A stretch of 64,000 nt of DNA from Mycolicibacterium moriokaense (GTDB lineage Bacteria > Actinomycetota > Actinomycetes > Mycobacteriales > Mycobacteriaceae): positions 186,001 through 250,000 of the forward strand of contig NZ_AP022560.1 of the NCBI RefSeq assembly GCF_010726085.1. Direction: 5' to 3'. The translations under genes and the position numbers were made by a program. Under the pieces are notes generated by a model. That model was not told where the DNA came from. It worked only from the letters and a program-made list of their open reading frames with translations, and searched no databases. Positions 42,054-51,470 of the stretch are shown piece by piece (positions within the stretch are counted from its first letter, which is position 1; the number at the start of each line of letters is the position of its first letter).

Positions 42054-43877
42054 TTACTCCGCTTCGAGGCGGTGCTTCAGCGCGTCGAACTCGTCCTTGA
42101 TGCCGGTCGGCAGCTTCTCGCCGACGAACTCGAACCACTCCTCGATCAGCGGGATCTCCTGCCGCCACTCGTCGGCATTGACCTCGAGCGCGGCGTCCAC
42201 GTCGGCGGGGTCCACCTCCAGGCCGGACAGGTCGAGATCCGCGGCGGTCGGGACGATGCCGATCGGCGTGGTGCGGCCGTTGGCCTTGCCCTCGATGCGG
42301 TCGATGATCCACTTCATCACGCGGCTGTTCTCGCCGAAGCCGGGCCACAGGAAGCGGCCGTCGTCACCGCGGCGGAACCAGTTGACGAAGAAGATCTTCG
42401 GCATCTTCGACTCGTCGGACTGCTTGCCGATGTCGATCCAGTGGGCGAAGTAGTCGCCGACGTTGTAGCCGAGGAACGGCAGCATCGCCATCGGGTCGCG
42501 ACGCACGGTGCCGACCTTGCCCTCGGCGGCGGCGGTCTGCTCGCTGCCCATGGTGGCGCCGATGAACACGCCGTGCTGCCAGTCGCGGGCCTGCGTCACC
42601 AGCGGCACCGTGGTCTTGCGGCGGGCACCGAACAGGATCGCCGAGATCGGCACACCCTGCGGGTCGTCCCACTCGGGCGCCAACGTCGGGCACTGCGACA
42701 TCGGGGTGCAGTAGCGCGAGTTCGGGTGTGCGGCCTTCTCGTCCGAGTCGGGCGTCCAATCGCGGCCCTTCCAGTCGATGAGGTGCTGCGGGTCGCCCTC
42801 GAGGCCCTCCCACCACACGTCGCCGTCGTCGGTCAGCGCGACGTTGGTGAAGACTGTGTTGCCGGCCGAGATGGTTTTCATCGCGTTCGGGTTCGACGAC
42901 CAGTTGGTGCCAGGGGCGACACCGAAGAAGCCGAACTCCGGGTTGACCGCGTACAGGCGGCCGTCCTTGCCGAACCGCATCCACGCGATGTCGTCGCCGA
43001 TGGTCTCGGCGCGCCAACCCGGGATCGTGGGCTGCAGCATCGCGAGGTTGGTCTTACCGCACGCCGACGGGAACGCCGCCGCGACGAAGTACGCCTTGTT
43101 CTCCGGGCTGATCAGCTTGAGGATCAGCATGTGCTCGGCGAGCCAGCCCTCGTCGTGCGCCATCGCCGAGGCGATACGCAGCGAGTAGCACTTCTTGCCC
43201 AGCAGCGCGTTACCGCCGTAACCCGAGCCGAAGCTCCAGATCTCGCGGCTCTCCGGGAAGTGGGTGATGTACTTGGTCTCGTTGCAGGGCCACGGCACGT
43301 CCTTCTGGCCGGGCTCCAGCGGCGCGCCGATCGAGTGCAGCGCCTTGACGAAGAAGCCGTCGTCACCCAGCTTGTCCAGCGCAGCCTTGCCCATCCGGGT
43401 CATCGTGCGCATCGAGACGACGACGTACTCCGAGTCGGTGATCTGCACGCCCAGCTTGGGATCCTCGGCACCGAGCGGGCCCATGCAGAACGGCACCACA
43501 TAGAGGGTGCGGCCGCGCATGCTGCCGCGGTACAGGTCGGTCATGATCCGGCGCATCTCGGCCGGGTCCATCCAGTTGTTCGTGGGGCCTGCGTCGATCT
43601 CGCGCTCCGAACAGATGAAGGTGCGCGACTCCACGCGTGCCACATCGGAGGGGTCGGAAAGGGCCAGGTAGGAGTTCGGCTTCTTCTCGTCGTTGAGCTT
43701 CGTGAAGGTGCCCGCCTCGACCAGCTGCTCGGAGAGCCGCGCGGCCTCCTCCTCAGACCCGTCGGCGAACACGACGCGTTCCGGCTGCGTGAGCTCGGCG
43801 ACCTCCTGGACCCAGGCGAGCAGCCCCTTGTGCTTCGTCGGTGCGGTGTCCAGACCTGGAATGGTCGCTGCGGTCAT
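42054..43877 (-). CDS. pckG: Phosphoenolpyruvate carboxykinase (GTP)
   Basis: A 607-residue GTP-dependent PEP carboxykinase, which converts oxaloacetate to phosphoenolpyruvate in gluconeogenesis. The P-loop [15 protein letters not shown], metal and substrate block [11 protein letters not shown], and the R- and cysteine-containing [18 protein letters not shown] are conserved. Length is standard (about 606). ATG at 43877 ([18 protein letters not shown]) has an AGGAG ribosome site. It lies on the same strand and downstream of two dynamin-like genes, but a 188-bp gap with a CAGCC/GGCTG hairpin separates them. A perfect 25-bp hairpin follows. Confidence 0.97.
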   Translation of the reverse strand: MTAATIPGLDTAPTKHKGLLAWVQEVAELTQPERVVFADGSEEEAARLSEQLVEAGTFTKLNDEKKPNSYLALSDPSDVARVESRTFICSEREIDAGPTNNWMDPAEMRRIMTDLYRGSMRGRTLYVVPFCMGPLGAEDPKLGVQITDSEYVVVSMRTMTRMGKAALDKLGDDGFFVKALHSIGAPLEPGQKDVPWPCNETKYITHFPESREIWSFGSGYGGNALLGKKCYSLRIASAMAHDEGWLAEHMLILKLISPENKAYFVAAAFPSACGKTNLAMLQPTIPGWRAETIGDDIAWMRFGKDGRLYAVNPEFGFFGVAPGTNWSSNPNAMKTISAGNTVFTNVALTDDGDVWWEGLEGDPQHLIDWKGRDWTPDSDEKAAHPNSRYCTPMSQCPTLAPEWDDPQGVPISAILFGARRKTTVPLVTQARDWQHGVFIGATMGSEQTAAAEGKVGTVRRDPMAMLPFLGYNVGDYFAHWIDIGKQSDESKMPKIFFVNWFRRGDDGRFLWPGFGENSRVMKWIIDRIEGKANGRTTPIGIVPTAADLDLSGLEVDPADVDAALEVNADEWRQEIPLIEEWFEFVGEKLPTGIKDEFDALKHRLEAE

Positions 43878-44065
43878 CAAAATCTCCTGTATACGTTTTC
43901 TGCCAGGACTCAGGACCTGGAGCGCGACAGCCAGCCAAAAGGCTGCACAACCCAGCCGTCCCTGTAATAGAGAGGTTAACGCGGGTGAGATAGCCGTGGT
44001 AATTCGGGACGTGTCCAATCACTCACAGGAACGATTCAGAAAGCCCATCTCATCGGTTCAGGGAT
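43878..44065 (-). promoter_or_regulatory. Upstream region of pckG
   Basis: 188 bp with lower GC, between the Rv0210-like gene stop and pckG. It contains AGGAG ahead of ATG 43877, a CAGCC-TTTT-GGCTG hairpin at about 43936-43949, and AT-rich patches (TATTAC, TATACA) that could serve as -10 elements. No protein-coding text is seen. Confidence 0.4.
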
Positions 44066-45526
44066 TCAGCTGATCCCGTACAACTCGGAGCGGACGGCAT
44101 CCAACGCGCGCTGCAGCGACGGGAGCCTGCGATCCCGCTGCTTCGCCGCCGTGGCCGTCTGCACCGCATGCTCACGCAGTTCAGTGTCGATCGCGGCGAC
44201 CCGGTCGGCGGCGGTGGCGCTCTCGACCTCGTCGCGATGCGCGGACTCCGAGGCCAGCGCCGTCTCCGCGACGAGCACCCGGGTCGCGACCCGCTCCTCC
44301 AGCGCCGACCGCACCACATTGACCACGTCGGTCACCCAGCGATCGAGCACCGCCCGGTCACGCAGCAGCCCGCGAATGCCCACCACCCAGACGGTCATCG
44401 CCAACCCCACCGCGCCGCCCACCACCAGCCCCGCGGCCGCCATACCCGGAGCGAGCCCGGCGAACAGGCGGGTCACCACCAGCGCCATCCCGAGCCCGAA
44501 GCCGGCGCCGAGGATCATCATCAGCTGCGTTTCCTGCCTGCGGGACTTCAACGGCGGGCCGACGATCTCCTGCATCGACGGCGGGCCGGCCACCGGGGGC
44601 GGCGGCAGATCCAGGTCGCTCGCCACGTCCGCCAGCGCTGCGGTGATGCCTTCGTCCACGTCCTCGACGACCGCGCCCAGCCGAGTCCGTACCTGGGACT
44701 CGAAGACACCGACCCCGCGTCGCGTCACCTGCGCCGCCTCCTCGGCCAGCTCACCGCGCATCGACGTCGCGCGGTTTCGGGCGTCATGCGAGAGCTGCAC
44801 ATGCGCCTGCTTGAGTCGACTGCGCAGCGCGATGCCACGCTCGCTCCTCGCCAGTCGGCGCCGACGCAGGATGTCGTCGCGCTTGGTATGCAGAGCGTTG
44901 ACCCGGGCCCCGCGGTCGACCCCGTCGGCGTCGGCCAGGTAGTGCACGATCACGCCCTCCAGCCGGGTTTCCCACGCCCGTAACCGATTCCGGCGGGCGA
45001 CGTCGGGGTCCGACAATCGCCGCCGCAGCAGGTCGACGAGCTCGTCGACGCGGGGCCCGCCGAGATCGGGCGCCGCGGCCGCTCCGACCCATCGCACGTG
45101 GGCGTAGCGCGGTGCGCGCTGCGTCAACAACTGAGAGTCCTCGGCGAGCACGTCGCGCCAGTTGCGGTGCGCGTCGATCTTCGACACCACCCCGATCACC
45201 AGATCGGTGTACTTCGTGGCCGAATCGATCAGGGCGCAATCGGATTCCGTCAGCGGTGCGATCGCCGACACCGTGAACACCACTGCGACCGGCGCGTGTT
45301 TGGGGCTCAGTTCGTCGGCCTCGACGAACGTCTGGTCGGGTATCCGGTCGCGCAACGCCGTGATCAGGCTCGTGGTGCCTGCCAGCCAGGGGCCGACCAC
45401 CAGCACCGCGTCCCGACTTTCGACACCGGGCGAACGCAGGCCCGGTTCGATCGCTGCCACCAGGGCGTCCGCCGCGCTCTCCCCGGTCACCGCTGCCGCC
45501 CGTACAGCAGCAGCGAGCCCCGGCAT
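44066..45526 (-). CDS. Dynamin-like GTPase-related membrane protein (Rv0210-like)
   Basis: A 486-residue protein of the size of Rv0210. The N-terminal G-like domain has a P-loop-like VVGPWLAGTTSLITALRD in which the usual Lys is Thr, and a G4-like motif GVVSKIDAHRNW. The middle is helical, and two hydrophobic helices near residues 330-370 (MILGAGFGLGMALVVTRLFAG and MAAAGLVVGGAVGLAMTVWV) suggest a membrane hairpin like bacterial dynamin-like proteins. ATG at 45526 is preferred; the longer frame to 46900 is shadow. It overlaps the upstream gene by 40 bp, so the two are likely co-translated partners. Confidence 0.78.
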   Translation of the reverse strand: MPGLAAAVRAAAVTGESAADALVAAIEPGLRSPGVESRDAVLVVGPWLAGTTSLITALRDRIPDQTFVEADELSPKHAPVAVVFTVSAIAPLTESDCALIDSATKYTDLVIGVVSKIDAHRNWRDVLAEDSQLLTQRAPRYAHVRWVGAAAAPDLGGPRVDELVDLLRRRLSDPDVARRNRLRAWETRLEGVIVHYLADADGVDRGARVNALHTKRDDILRRRRLARSERGIALRSRLKQAHVQLSHDARNRATSMRGELAEEAAQVTRRGVGVFESQVRTRLGAVVEDVDEGITAALADVASDLDLPPPPVAGPPSMQEIVGPPLKSRRQETQLMMILGAGFGLGMALVVTRLFAGLAPGMAAAGLVVGGAVGLAMTVWVVGIRGLLRDRAVLDRWVTDVVNVVRSALEERVATRVLVAETALASESAHRDEVESATAADRVAAIDTELREHAVQTATAAKQRDRRLPSLQRALDAVRSELYGIS

Positions 45527-46488
45527 ATGTCGGCCGCGCAGCCGCGGTGCATCGCCCCGACCGGGCCGTCGCCGTAACGCCGCCAGAACACCGCGCGCCT
45601 GCGATGCGCCGCGGGCCCGTCGCTGCGGTCGACCCGCATACCGTCGGCTTCCACCACGTCGACGGCCGCGCCCATCACCGCGAGCACCGTCGTATCGCTC
45701 ACCAGGAACTCGGCGAGCTGCTGGTCGCTGAATCGTGTTGCGAGCGTGCGTAATTCGGTGATCGCCATACGTACTCGCCGATACCGCTCCGGCGCGGCGG
45801 CCGCGTTCAGCTGTGCCACCACCGCGTCGAGAAGGCTCAACCGGCGCAACAGCGCGCGCACCGCCGCGGTGTCGGCGCCGCCGTCGATCGCCAACACCGC
45901 GTGGGCGATGCCGAAGCGATCCAGGGTGTCGATCAGCCGCTGTCGCACCGCTGCCGGCAGCGGATGTTCGCGGTCCACGAAGGCGTCGACGGAGGTGAGA
46001 TCCGCAGGAGCGGCCACAAGTGTTCGCAGCGCGGCGATCAGATCGTCGTCCAGTTCGGCGACGGCGAGCAGGCCGATCATCGGCACCGTCGGAGTACCCG
46101 TCGACGCCTGGATCGTCGCCGCGCGGCGCTGTGCCAGCGCCATCGGTCCGCCGGCGCCGAACGCCATCAGGTCCGCTTTGTTCAGCAGGGTCAGCTGCGA
46201 GCGGCCCGCGGCAACCCGATCCTCGGGCTTGAGCGTCTCGGCGATCACCAGGGCGGTGACGTCGGCCTCGGATTCGTCGGCCGTCACCGCGATGCCCGCG
46301 CCTGCGAGGGCATCGGCCACCGTCGCGCGCCCGACACCGCGGCGGCCGCATACGGCGACGCGCACCGGCGCACCGACACGGCGCACGATCGGCGACAGCC
46401 GAGGATTGCGGCTCTGCTCGGCGAAGCGCGTCAATACGTCGACGAAGATCTGGTGGCCCCTCCCGTTCCCCACCCACGATGTTGGCAC
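45487..46488 (-). CDS. Dynamin-like GTPase-related protein (Rv0209-like)
   Basis: About 333 residues, related in position to Rv0209. The P-loop-like VAVCGRRGVGRATVADALAG lacks the catalytic Lys (Arg instead) and the following Ser/Thr is Ala, while the G4 motif LLNKADLMAF is intact. The rest is helical. GTG at 46488 is used; GTG 46473 is an alternative that keeps the basic start VGNGRGHQIFVDVL. It overlaps the Rv0210-like gene by 40 bp. A G4 motif with altered P-loops in both partners suggests nucleotide binding without normal hydrolysis or a structural role (inference). Confidence 0.75.
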   Translation of the reverse strand: MPTSWVGNGRGHQIFVDVLTRFAEQSRNPRLSPIVRRVGAPVRVAVCGRRGVGRATVADALAGAGIAVTADESEADVTALVIAETLKPEDRVAAGRSQLTLLNKADLMAFGAGGPMALAQRRAATIQASTGTPTVPMIGLLAVAELDDDLIAALRTLVAAPADLTSVDAFVDREHPLPAAVRQRLIDTLDRFGIAHAVLAIDGGADTAAVRALLRRLSLLDAVVAQLNAAAAPERYRRVRMAITELRTLATRFSDQQLAEFLVSDTTVLAVMGAAVDVVEADGMRVDRSDGPAAHRRRAVFWRRYGDGPVGAMHRGCAADICRGSLLLYGRQR

Positions 46489-46604
46489 TGCGCTGGAGGT
46501 GGCGATAGCGGCAGATGGGAGCCCTTGGGATAACGGCAGGCGGTAGCAGGAAAAGGCAACTGTTGGGTATCAATCTGTAACACGATGCGGGGACTCGACC
46601 CTTG

Positions 46605-47351
46605 ATGAGCGACGATGGACGGATGCTTTCGGGAAGCGCGGATGCAGGGGCACCACCCGCGTCGCATCGGCATCCCCGGGTAACCAGCTTCCGAACCCGC
46701 CGCACCACGCTCAGCGGTGCGCAGCAGGCGACGTGGGAGCGGCTCTGGCCGGAGTTGGGCATGCATGCGCGGGACGGCGACGGGCCGGCTCCGCTGCTGG
46801 ACACGGACTCGTGGTTCGGGCGCAGCGCGCCCATCGTGCTGGAGATCGGCTGCGGAGCGGGCACCTCGACGCTGGCGATGGCGCAGGCCGAGCCCGACAT
46901 CGACGTGGTCGCGGTGGAGGTCTACCGCCGCGGGCTGGCCCAGCTGCTGTCCGGTATCGACCGTGAGCACGTCACCAACATCCGCCTGATCCGCGGCGAC
47001 GGCGTCGACGTGCTCGAGCACATGTTCGCGTCGGACTCGCTGACCGGGGTGCGGGTGTTCTTCCCCGACCCGTGGCCCAAAGCCCGCCATCACAAGCGTC
47101 GTCTGCTGCAACCGGCGACCGTGGCGCTGATCGCCGACCGGTTGCGGCCAGGCGGTGTGCTGCACGCCGCGACCGACCATGCGGGATACGCCGAGCACAT
47201 CGCCGCCGTGGGGGACGCCGAGTCGCGGTTGCGCCGCGTCAGCATCGGCGACGAGTTGCCCATCTCGACCGATCGGCCGACGACGAAGTACGAGCGCAAG
47301 GCCCTCGCCGGCCCCGACGTGACTGAACTGCTCTGGGAGAAGGCACCGTGA
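46605..47351 (+). CDS. trmB: tRNA (guanine-N7-)-methyltransferase TrmB
   Basis: A 248-residue SAM enzyme that makes m7G46 in tRNA variable loops. The SAM motif LEIGCGAGTSTLAMA, the family signature FFPDPWPKARHHKRRL and PTTKYERKAL are unmistakable. ATG at 46605 is used; ATG 46623 (MLSGSADAGAPP) is possible, as the first 40 residues are not conserved. It diverges from the Rv0209-like gene and overlaps the NYN gene by 4 bp (GTGA), forming a coupled pair, then mmpL3 follows 40 bp after. Confidence 0.95.
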   Translation: MSDDGRMLSGSADAGAPPASHRHPRVTSFRTRRTTLSGAQQATWERLWPELGMHARDGDGPAPLLDTDSWFGRSAPIVLEIGCGAGTSTLAMAQAEPDIDVVAVEVYRRGLAQLLSGIDREHVTNIRLIRGDGVDVLEHMFASDSLTGVRVFFPDPWPKARHHKRRLLQPATVALIADRLRPGGVLHAATDHAGYAEHIAAVGDAESRLRRVSIGDELPISTDRPTTKYERKALAGPDVTELLWEKAP

Positions 47352-48052
47352 GCGTCGCAGAAGACATCGGACAGGAGATAGAGGTCACGCCGGCCCAGGC
47401 GGACCCGACGGCGCCGGTCGAAGGCACGTCGCGAGTGCTGCTGGTCTGGGACGCTCCCAACCTCGACATGGGCCTTGGCTCGATCCTCGGCGGCCGCCCG
47501 ACCGCGGCGCACCGGCCCCGGTTCGACGCACTGGGCCGCTGGCTGCTGGCCCAGACCGCCGAACTGTCGGCCACCCGTCCGGATGTCTCGCTGGAGCCCG
47601 AGGCCACCGTCTTCACCAACATCGCCCCTGGTAGCGCCGATGTGGTTCGACCCTGGGTGGAGGCATTGCGTAACGTCGGGTTCGCGGTCTTCGCAAAACC
47701 GAAGATCGACGAGGACAGCGACGTCGACAGCGACATGCTCAACCACATCGCGCTCCGCAGGAGTGAGGGATTGGCCGGCGTGTTGGTGGCTTCCGCCGAC
47801 GGGCAGGCGTTCAAGCAGCCCCTGGAGGAAATCGCCCGCGACGGCATACCCGTGCGGGTGCTCGGATTTCGCGAACATGCGAGCTGGGCGCTAGCGTCGG
47901 ATACCTTGGTGTTCGTCGACTTGGAGGACATCCCCGGTGTCTTCCGGGAGCCACTACCGCGAATCGGCCTGGATTCGCTGCCCGAGCAGGGTGCTTGGCT
48001 GCAGCCGTTCCGGCCGCTGTCATCGCTATTGACCTCGCGCGTCAACAATTGA
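47348..48052 (+). CDS. NYN domain-containing protein (Rv0207c-like)
   Basis: A 234-residue NYN/PIN-like protein, a predicted metal-dependent RNase fold. The first acidic residue lies in VLLVWDAPNLDMGLG, and the central acidic patch is DEDSDVDSDMLNHIAL, followed by LVASADGQAF. Its role in mycobacteria is uncertain. GTG at 47348 overlaps the trmB stop, so the pair is translationally coupled; RNA processing alongside tRNA modification is an attractive inference. mmpL3 follows after 40 bp with an AAGGAGC ribosome site, so all three may share transcripts. Confidence 0.85.
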   Translation: MSVAEDIGQEIEVTPAQADPTAPVEGTSRVLLVWDAPNLDMGLGSILGGRPTAAHRPRFDALGRWLLAQTAELSATRPDVSLEPEATVFTNIAPGSADVVRPWVEALRNVGFAVFAKPKIDEDSDVDSDMLNHIALRRSEGLAGVLVASADGQAFKQPLEEIARDGIPVRVLGFREHASWALASDTLVFVDLEDIPGVFREPLPRIGLDSLPEQGAWLQPFRPLSSLLTSRVNN

Positions 48053-48092
48053 ACTGCGCGCAGGTCGCCGCAGAATGAGTAAGGAGCTTTAG

Positions 48093-51000
48093 GTGTTCGC
48101 CTGGTGGGGTCGGATGGTGTACCGGTACCGGTACACCGTCATCGGCGTCATGGTTGCACTCTGCGTGTCCGGCGGCATCTACGGCATCAGCCTCGGTCAA
48201 CACGTCACTCAGAGCGGCTTCTACGACGAGGGCAGCCAGTCCGTGCACGCGTCCGTCGTCGCTGACAAGGCGTACGGACGAGACCGGACCAGCCATATCG
48301 TGGCGATCCTCACTCCGCCCGACGGCAAGAAGGTGGACGACCCGGCGTGGATGAAGAAGACCACCGACGAGCTCAATCAACTCGTGGCCGACCACGAGGA
48401 CCAGATGGTCGGCTGGGTCGGCTGGCTACGAGCGCCCAACAGCGAGGATCCGACGGTCCAGCAGATGAAGACCGCGGATATGTCGGAGACGTTCGTCAGC
48501 GTCCCGCTAAAGGGTGACGACGACGACACGATCCTGAAGAACTACCAGGCCATCCAGCCCGACCTGCAGAAGGTCAACGGCGGCAACATCCAGCTCGCCG
48601 GCCTCAACCCGCTCGCCAGCGAGCTCACCGGCACCATCGGCGAGGACCAGAAGCGTGCCGAGGTCGCCGCCATCCCGCTGGTGTGCGTGGTGCTGTTCTT
48701 TGTGTTCGGCGGTGTGATCGCGGCGGCCCTTCCCGGTCTGATCGGCGGCCTCACCATCGCCGGGGCGCTGGGCATCATGCGGTTGCTCGCCGAGATCATG
48801 CCGGTGCACTTCTTCGCCCAGCCGGTCGTCACCCTGATGGGGCTCGGCATCGCGGTGGACTACGGCCTCTTCATGGTGAGCCGGTTCCGCGAAGAGCTCG
48901 CGGAGGGTTACGACACCGAAGCCGCCGTGCGCCGCTCCGTGATGACGTCGGGCCGCACCATCATGTTTTCGGCGGTCATCCTCGTGGCGTCGTCGGTGCC
49001 GCTGCTGCTGTTCCCGCAGGGCTTCCTCAAGTCGATCACCTACGCGATCATCGCGTCGGTCATGCTCGCTGCGATCCTGTCGATCACCGTCCTGCCCGCC
49101 GCGCTGGCCATCCTCGGTCCCCGAGTCGACGACCTCGGCGTGCGCTGGCTGCTGAAGTTCGCAGAGCCGGACCCGATCGTGTCCGACCCGAACAACCCGC
49201 GCACCAACACCTTCGCGCTGGCCTCGATTCCCGCGGGCCTGCTGGTCCCGCCGGTCGGCATCGCGCTGGGACACCTTGCGCGCAAACGCATCAGGCAGAC
49301 CGGGGAACAGGGTGCGCAGTACACAGTCATCGGTCTGACGCTCGGCTACATCACGCTGCTGGGTGGTCTGGCGCTGGCCATCGTTTCGGCGAAGGAGAGC
49401 CTGGGAACCGGGCTGTACTGGGTGCTGTTGGGCATCGTGATCTTCGTGGCCGTCGTCGTCGCCGGCGTCGTCCTCGCGCGCTACATCCCGCTCGCTCGTA
49501 CGCCGATCGTGTGGTGGCTCAACTGGCTGGCGGAGAAGACGCAGAAGACCAAGACGCGCGCCGAGGTGGAGAAGGGCTTCTGGGGCAAGCTCGTCAACGT
49601 CGTGATGAAGCGTCCGATCGCCTTCGCCGCGCCCATCGCGATCGCCATGATCGTGCTGATCATTCCGCTCGGCCAGTTGGCCCTGGGCGGCATCAGCGAG
49701 AAGTACCTGCCGCCCGACAACGCGGTCCGCATCGCGCAGGAGAACTTCGACAAGACCTTCCCCGGGTTCCGCACCGAGCCGCTGACGCTGGTCATCGAGA
49801 ACACCGACGGTCAACCGGTGACCGACCAGCAGGTCGCCGAGATCCGCAACAAGGCCCTCACCATCCCCGGCTTCATCGAGCCCGACGGTGACGTCTCGAA
49901 GATGTGGCAACCGCGTGGCGGAGAGTCGAGCGACCCCTCCGTCCGCGTCATCCAGAACGGCCTCATCGATCGCAACGACGCCGCCAAGAAGGTCGGCGAG
50001 CTGCGGTCGATCGCCCCGCCGCGCGGCCTGACGATATCCGTCGGTGGCACACCGGCTTTGGAGCAGGACAGCATTCACAGTTTGTTCGACAGGCTGCCGT
50101 TGATGGTGACCATCCTCATCGTCACCACCACGATCCTGATGTTCTTGGCGTTCGGCTCCGTGGTGCTGCCGATCAAGGCGGCGGTGATGAGCGCGCTGAC
50201 GCTCGGCTCGACCATGGGCGTGCTGACGTGGATGTTCGTCGAAGGCCACGGCTCAGGGCTGATGAACTACACGCCGCAGCCGCTGATGGCGCCGATGATC
50301 GGCCTCATCATCGCGGTGATCTGGGGTCTGTCGACCGACTACGAGGTGTTCCTGGTCTCCCGCATGGTGGAGGCACGCGAGCGCGGTATGTCCACGGCCG
50401 AGGCGATCCGCATCGGCACGGCCACCACCGGCCGCCTGATCACGGGTGCCGCACTGGTGCTCGCGGTCGTCGCGGGCGCGTTCGTGTTCTCCGACCTGGT
50501 GATGATGAAGTACCTGGCGTTCGGCTTGCTGATCGCGCTGCTGCTGGACGCGACCATCGTCCGAATGTTCCTCGTGCCGGCCATCATGAAGCTGCTCGGG
50601 GACGACTGCTGGTGGGCGCCGCGATGGATGAAACGCATCCAGGAACGCCTCGGTCTCGGCGAGACCGAACTGCCCGACGAGCGCAAGCGGCCCGCGGTGC
50701 GTGAGGCCGCCGAGCACCCCGAGGCGCTGGTCGGCGCGGGCGCGCCCCTGCGTCCTCCCCCGACGACCCGGCCGCGTCCACCGCTCGACCCCACGCATCC
50801 AGCCGCCGAAGGCGCCACCCGTCCCGGTGCCGGCCGCACCGTGACTCCACGGACGAACGCGCCGTCGAGCACCGGCACGACGCGTATGCCGACCGGACGC
50901 CCGTCCGACGACGAACCGCAGACGACGCGTCTGACGACCGCCAAGAACGCGGTGCGCAACGTCGTGAGCAATGCCGCGGCGGCCACCCGCGCCGCAACCA

Positions 51001-51395
51001 CTCCCCCTGCTCCGCGGCCGCAACGCGAAGACCGCGAGATCGAGTCGTGGCTCGGCGAATTGCGCGGTACCGGCACACCCGCCAAACCGCCGACTCCGCC
51101 CACACCGCCGCCGACGCGCACGCCGTCGACCGAGTCGACCCGCGCGATGCCGGAACAGACCGAGAGCGGCCGGCGGCAGCTGACGCAGCCCGAGCCGGGC
51201 AACGAACCGACGACGGCCATCCCGGCGCAGGCCGACGACGACGCGACGACGGCGATTCCCGCTCAACGTCCGCAGGATCCCGAGACCGCCACCGACAAGC
51301 TCAACACGCCTGAGGAAGCCGACCAGCCGAAGCGGCGCGGCGGGGGCGGCGGCGTGAGCGCGGCGGATCTGCTGCGCCGCGAAGGCCGGATGTAG
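48093..51395 (+). CDS. mmpL3: Trehalose monomycolate transporter MmpL3 with an extra membrane segment
   Basis: A 1100-residue RND-family transporter that moves trehalose monomycolate across the inner membrane; essential in mycobacteria. The proton relay Asp-Tyr pairs are Asp256-Tyr257 (LGIAVDYGLF) and a second in GLSTDYEVFL (about residues 749-750). Two periplasmic pore domains and two helical bundles are present. The long Pro/Thr-rich tail ends with RRGGGGGVSAADLLRREGRM, as in the family. Compared with the M. smegmatis protein (about 1013 residues), the loop between the two RND halves (about residues 357-472) is about 100 residues longer and contains three hydrophobic segments. GTG at 48093 is used. 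Confidence 0.96.
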   Translation: MFAWWGRMVYRYRYTVIGVMVALCVSGGIYGISLGQHVTQSGFYDEGSQSVHASVVADKAYGRDRTSHIVAILTPPDGKKVDDPAWMKKTTDELNQLVADHEDQMVGWVGWLRAPNSEDPTVQQMKTADMSETFVSVPLKGDDDDTILKNYQAIQPDLQKVNGGNIQLAGLNPLASELTGTIGEDQKRAEVAAIPLVCVVLFFVFGGVIAAALPGLIGGLTIAGALGIMRLLAEIMPVHFFAQPVVTLMGLGIAVDYGLFMVSRFREELAEGYDTEAAVRRSVMTSGRTIMFSAVILVASSVPLLLFPQGFLKSITYAIIASVMLAAILSITVLPAALAILGPRVDDLGVRWLLKFAEPDPIVSDPNNPRTNTFALASIPAGLLVPPVGIALGHLARKRIRQTGEQGAQYTVIGLTLGYITLLGGLALAIVSAKESLGTGLYWVLLGIVIFVAVVVAGVVLARYIPLARTPIVWWLNWLAEKTQKTKTRAEVEKGFWGKLVNVVMKRPIAFAAPIAIAMIVLIIPLGQLALGGISEKYLPPDNAVRIAQENFDKTFPGFRTEPLTLVIENTDGQPVTDQQVAEIRNKALTIPGFIEPDGDVSKMWQPRGGESSDPSVRVIQNGLIDRNDAAKKVGELRSIAPPRGLTISVGGTPALEQDSIHSLFDRLPLMVTILIVTTTILMFLAFGSVVLPIKAAVMSALTLGSTMGVLTWMFVEGHGSGLMNYTPQPLMAPMIGLIIAVIWGLSTDYEVFLVSRMVEARERGMSTAEAIRIGTATTGRLITGAALVLAVVAGAFVFSDLVMMKYLAFGLLIALLLDATIVRMFLVPAIMKLLGDDCWWAPRWMKRIQERLGLGETELPDERKRPAVREAAEHPEALVGAGAPLRPPPTTRPRPPLDPTHPAAEGATRPGAGRTVTPRTNAPSSTGTTRMPTGRPSDDEPQTTRLTTAKNAVRNVVSNAAAATRAATTPPAPRPQREDREIESWLGELRGTGTPAKPPTPPTPPPTRTPSTESTRAMPEQTESGRRQLTQPEPGNEPTTAIPAQADDDATTAIPAQRPQDPETATDKLNTPEEADQPKRRGGGGGVSAADLLRREGRM
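49161..49509 (+). other. Insertion within mmpL3 resembling a DUF4190 domain
   Basis: In frame inside mmpL3, residues about 357-472 replace a short cytoplasmic linker. The core from residue 372 (NTFALASIPAGLLVPPVG) through GHLARKRIRQTGEQGAQYT to GLTLGYITLLGGLALAI resembles DUF4190: two short helices bracketing a GH-x-A-x-x-x-I-x-x-TGE motif. A third hydrophobic segment (VLLGIVIFVAVVVAGVVLA) follows. Family likeness is from recall. Confidence 0.65.
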
Positions 51396-51412
51396 TCCGT
51401 CTCGTTATCGCC

Positions 51413-51470
51413 GGGTGTAACGCCATGGCGCGATTGCGGCCGAATTCTCGCCATGTGGTTACAACCGGCG
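51413..51470. repeat. 58-bp hairpin-forming direct repeat, copy 1
   Basis: Near-identical to 52337-52394 (5 differences in 58), same orientation. Each copy is itself an imperfect inverted repeat (TGTAAC-type arms near both ends with a TTC-containing loop). Copy 1 covers the stop codon and last codons of the DUF559 gene and lies between it and mmpL3, so it may serve as a terminator. Confidence 0.75.

Noticed and set aside
41952..43967. 671-residue plus-strand frame opposite pckG
   Set aside because: Shadow of pckG; starts in the terminator hairpin region.
45526..46900. Extension of the Rv0210-like frame to 46900
   Set aside because: The added 450 residues are antisense-like and overlap the Rv0209-like gene; ATG 45526 fits the family length.
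48507..50249. 580-residue minus-strand frame within mmpL3
   Set aside because: His/Arg/Asp-rich antisense of mmpL3, no independent features.
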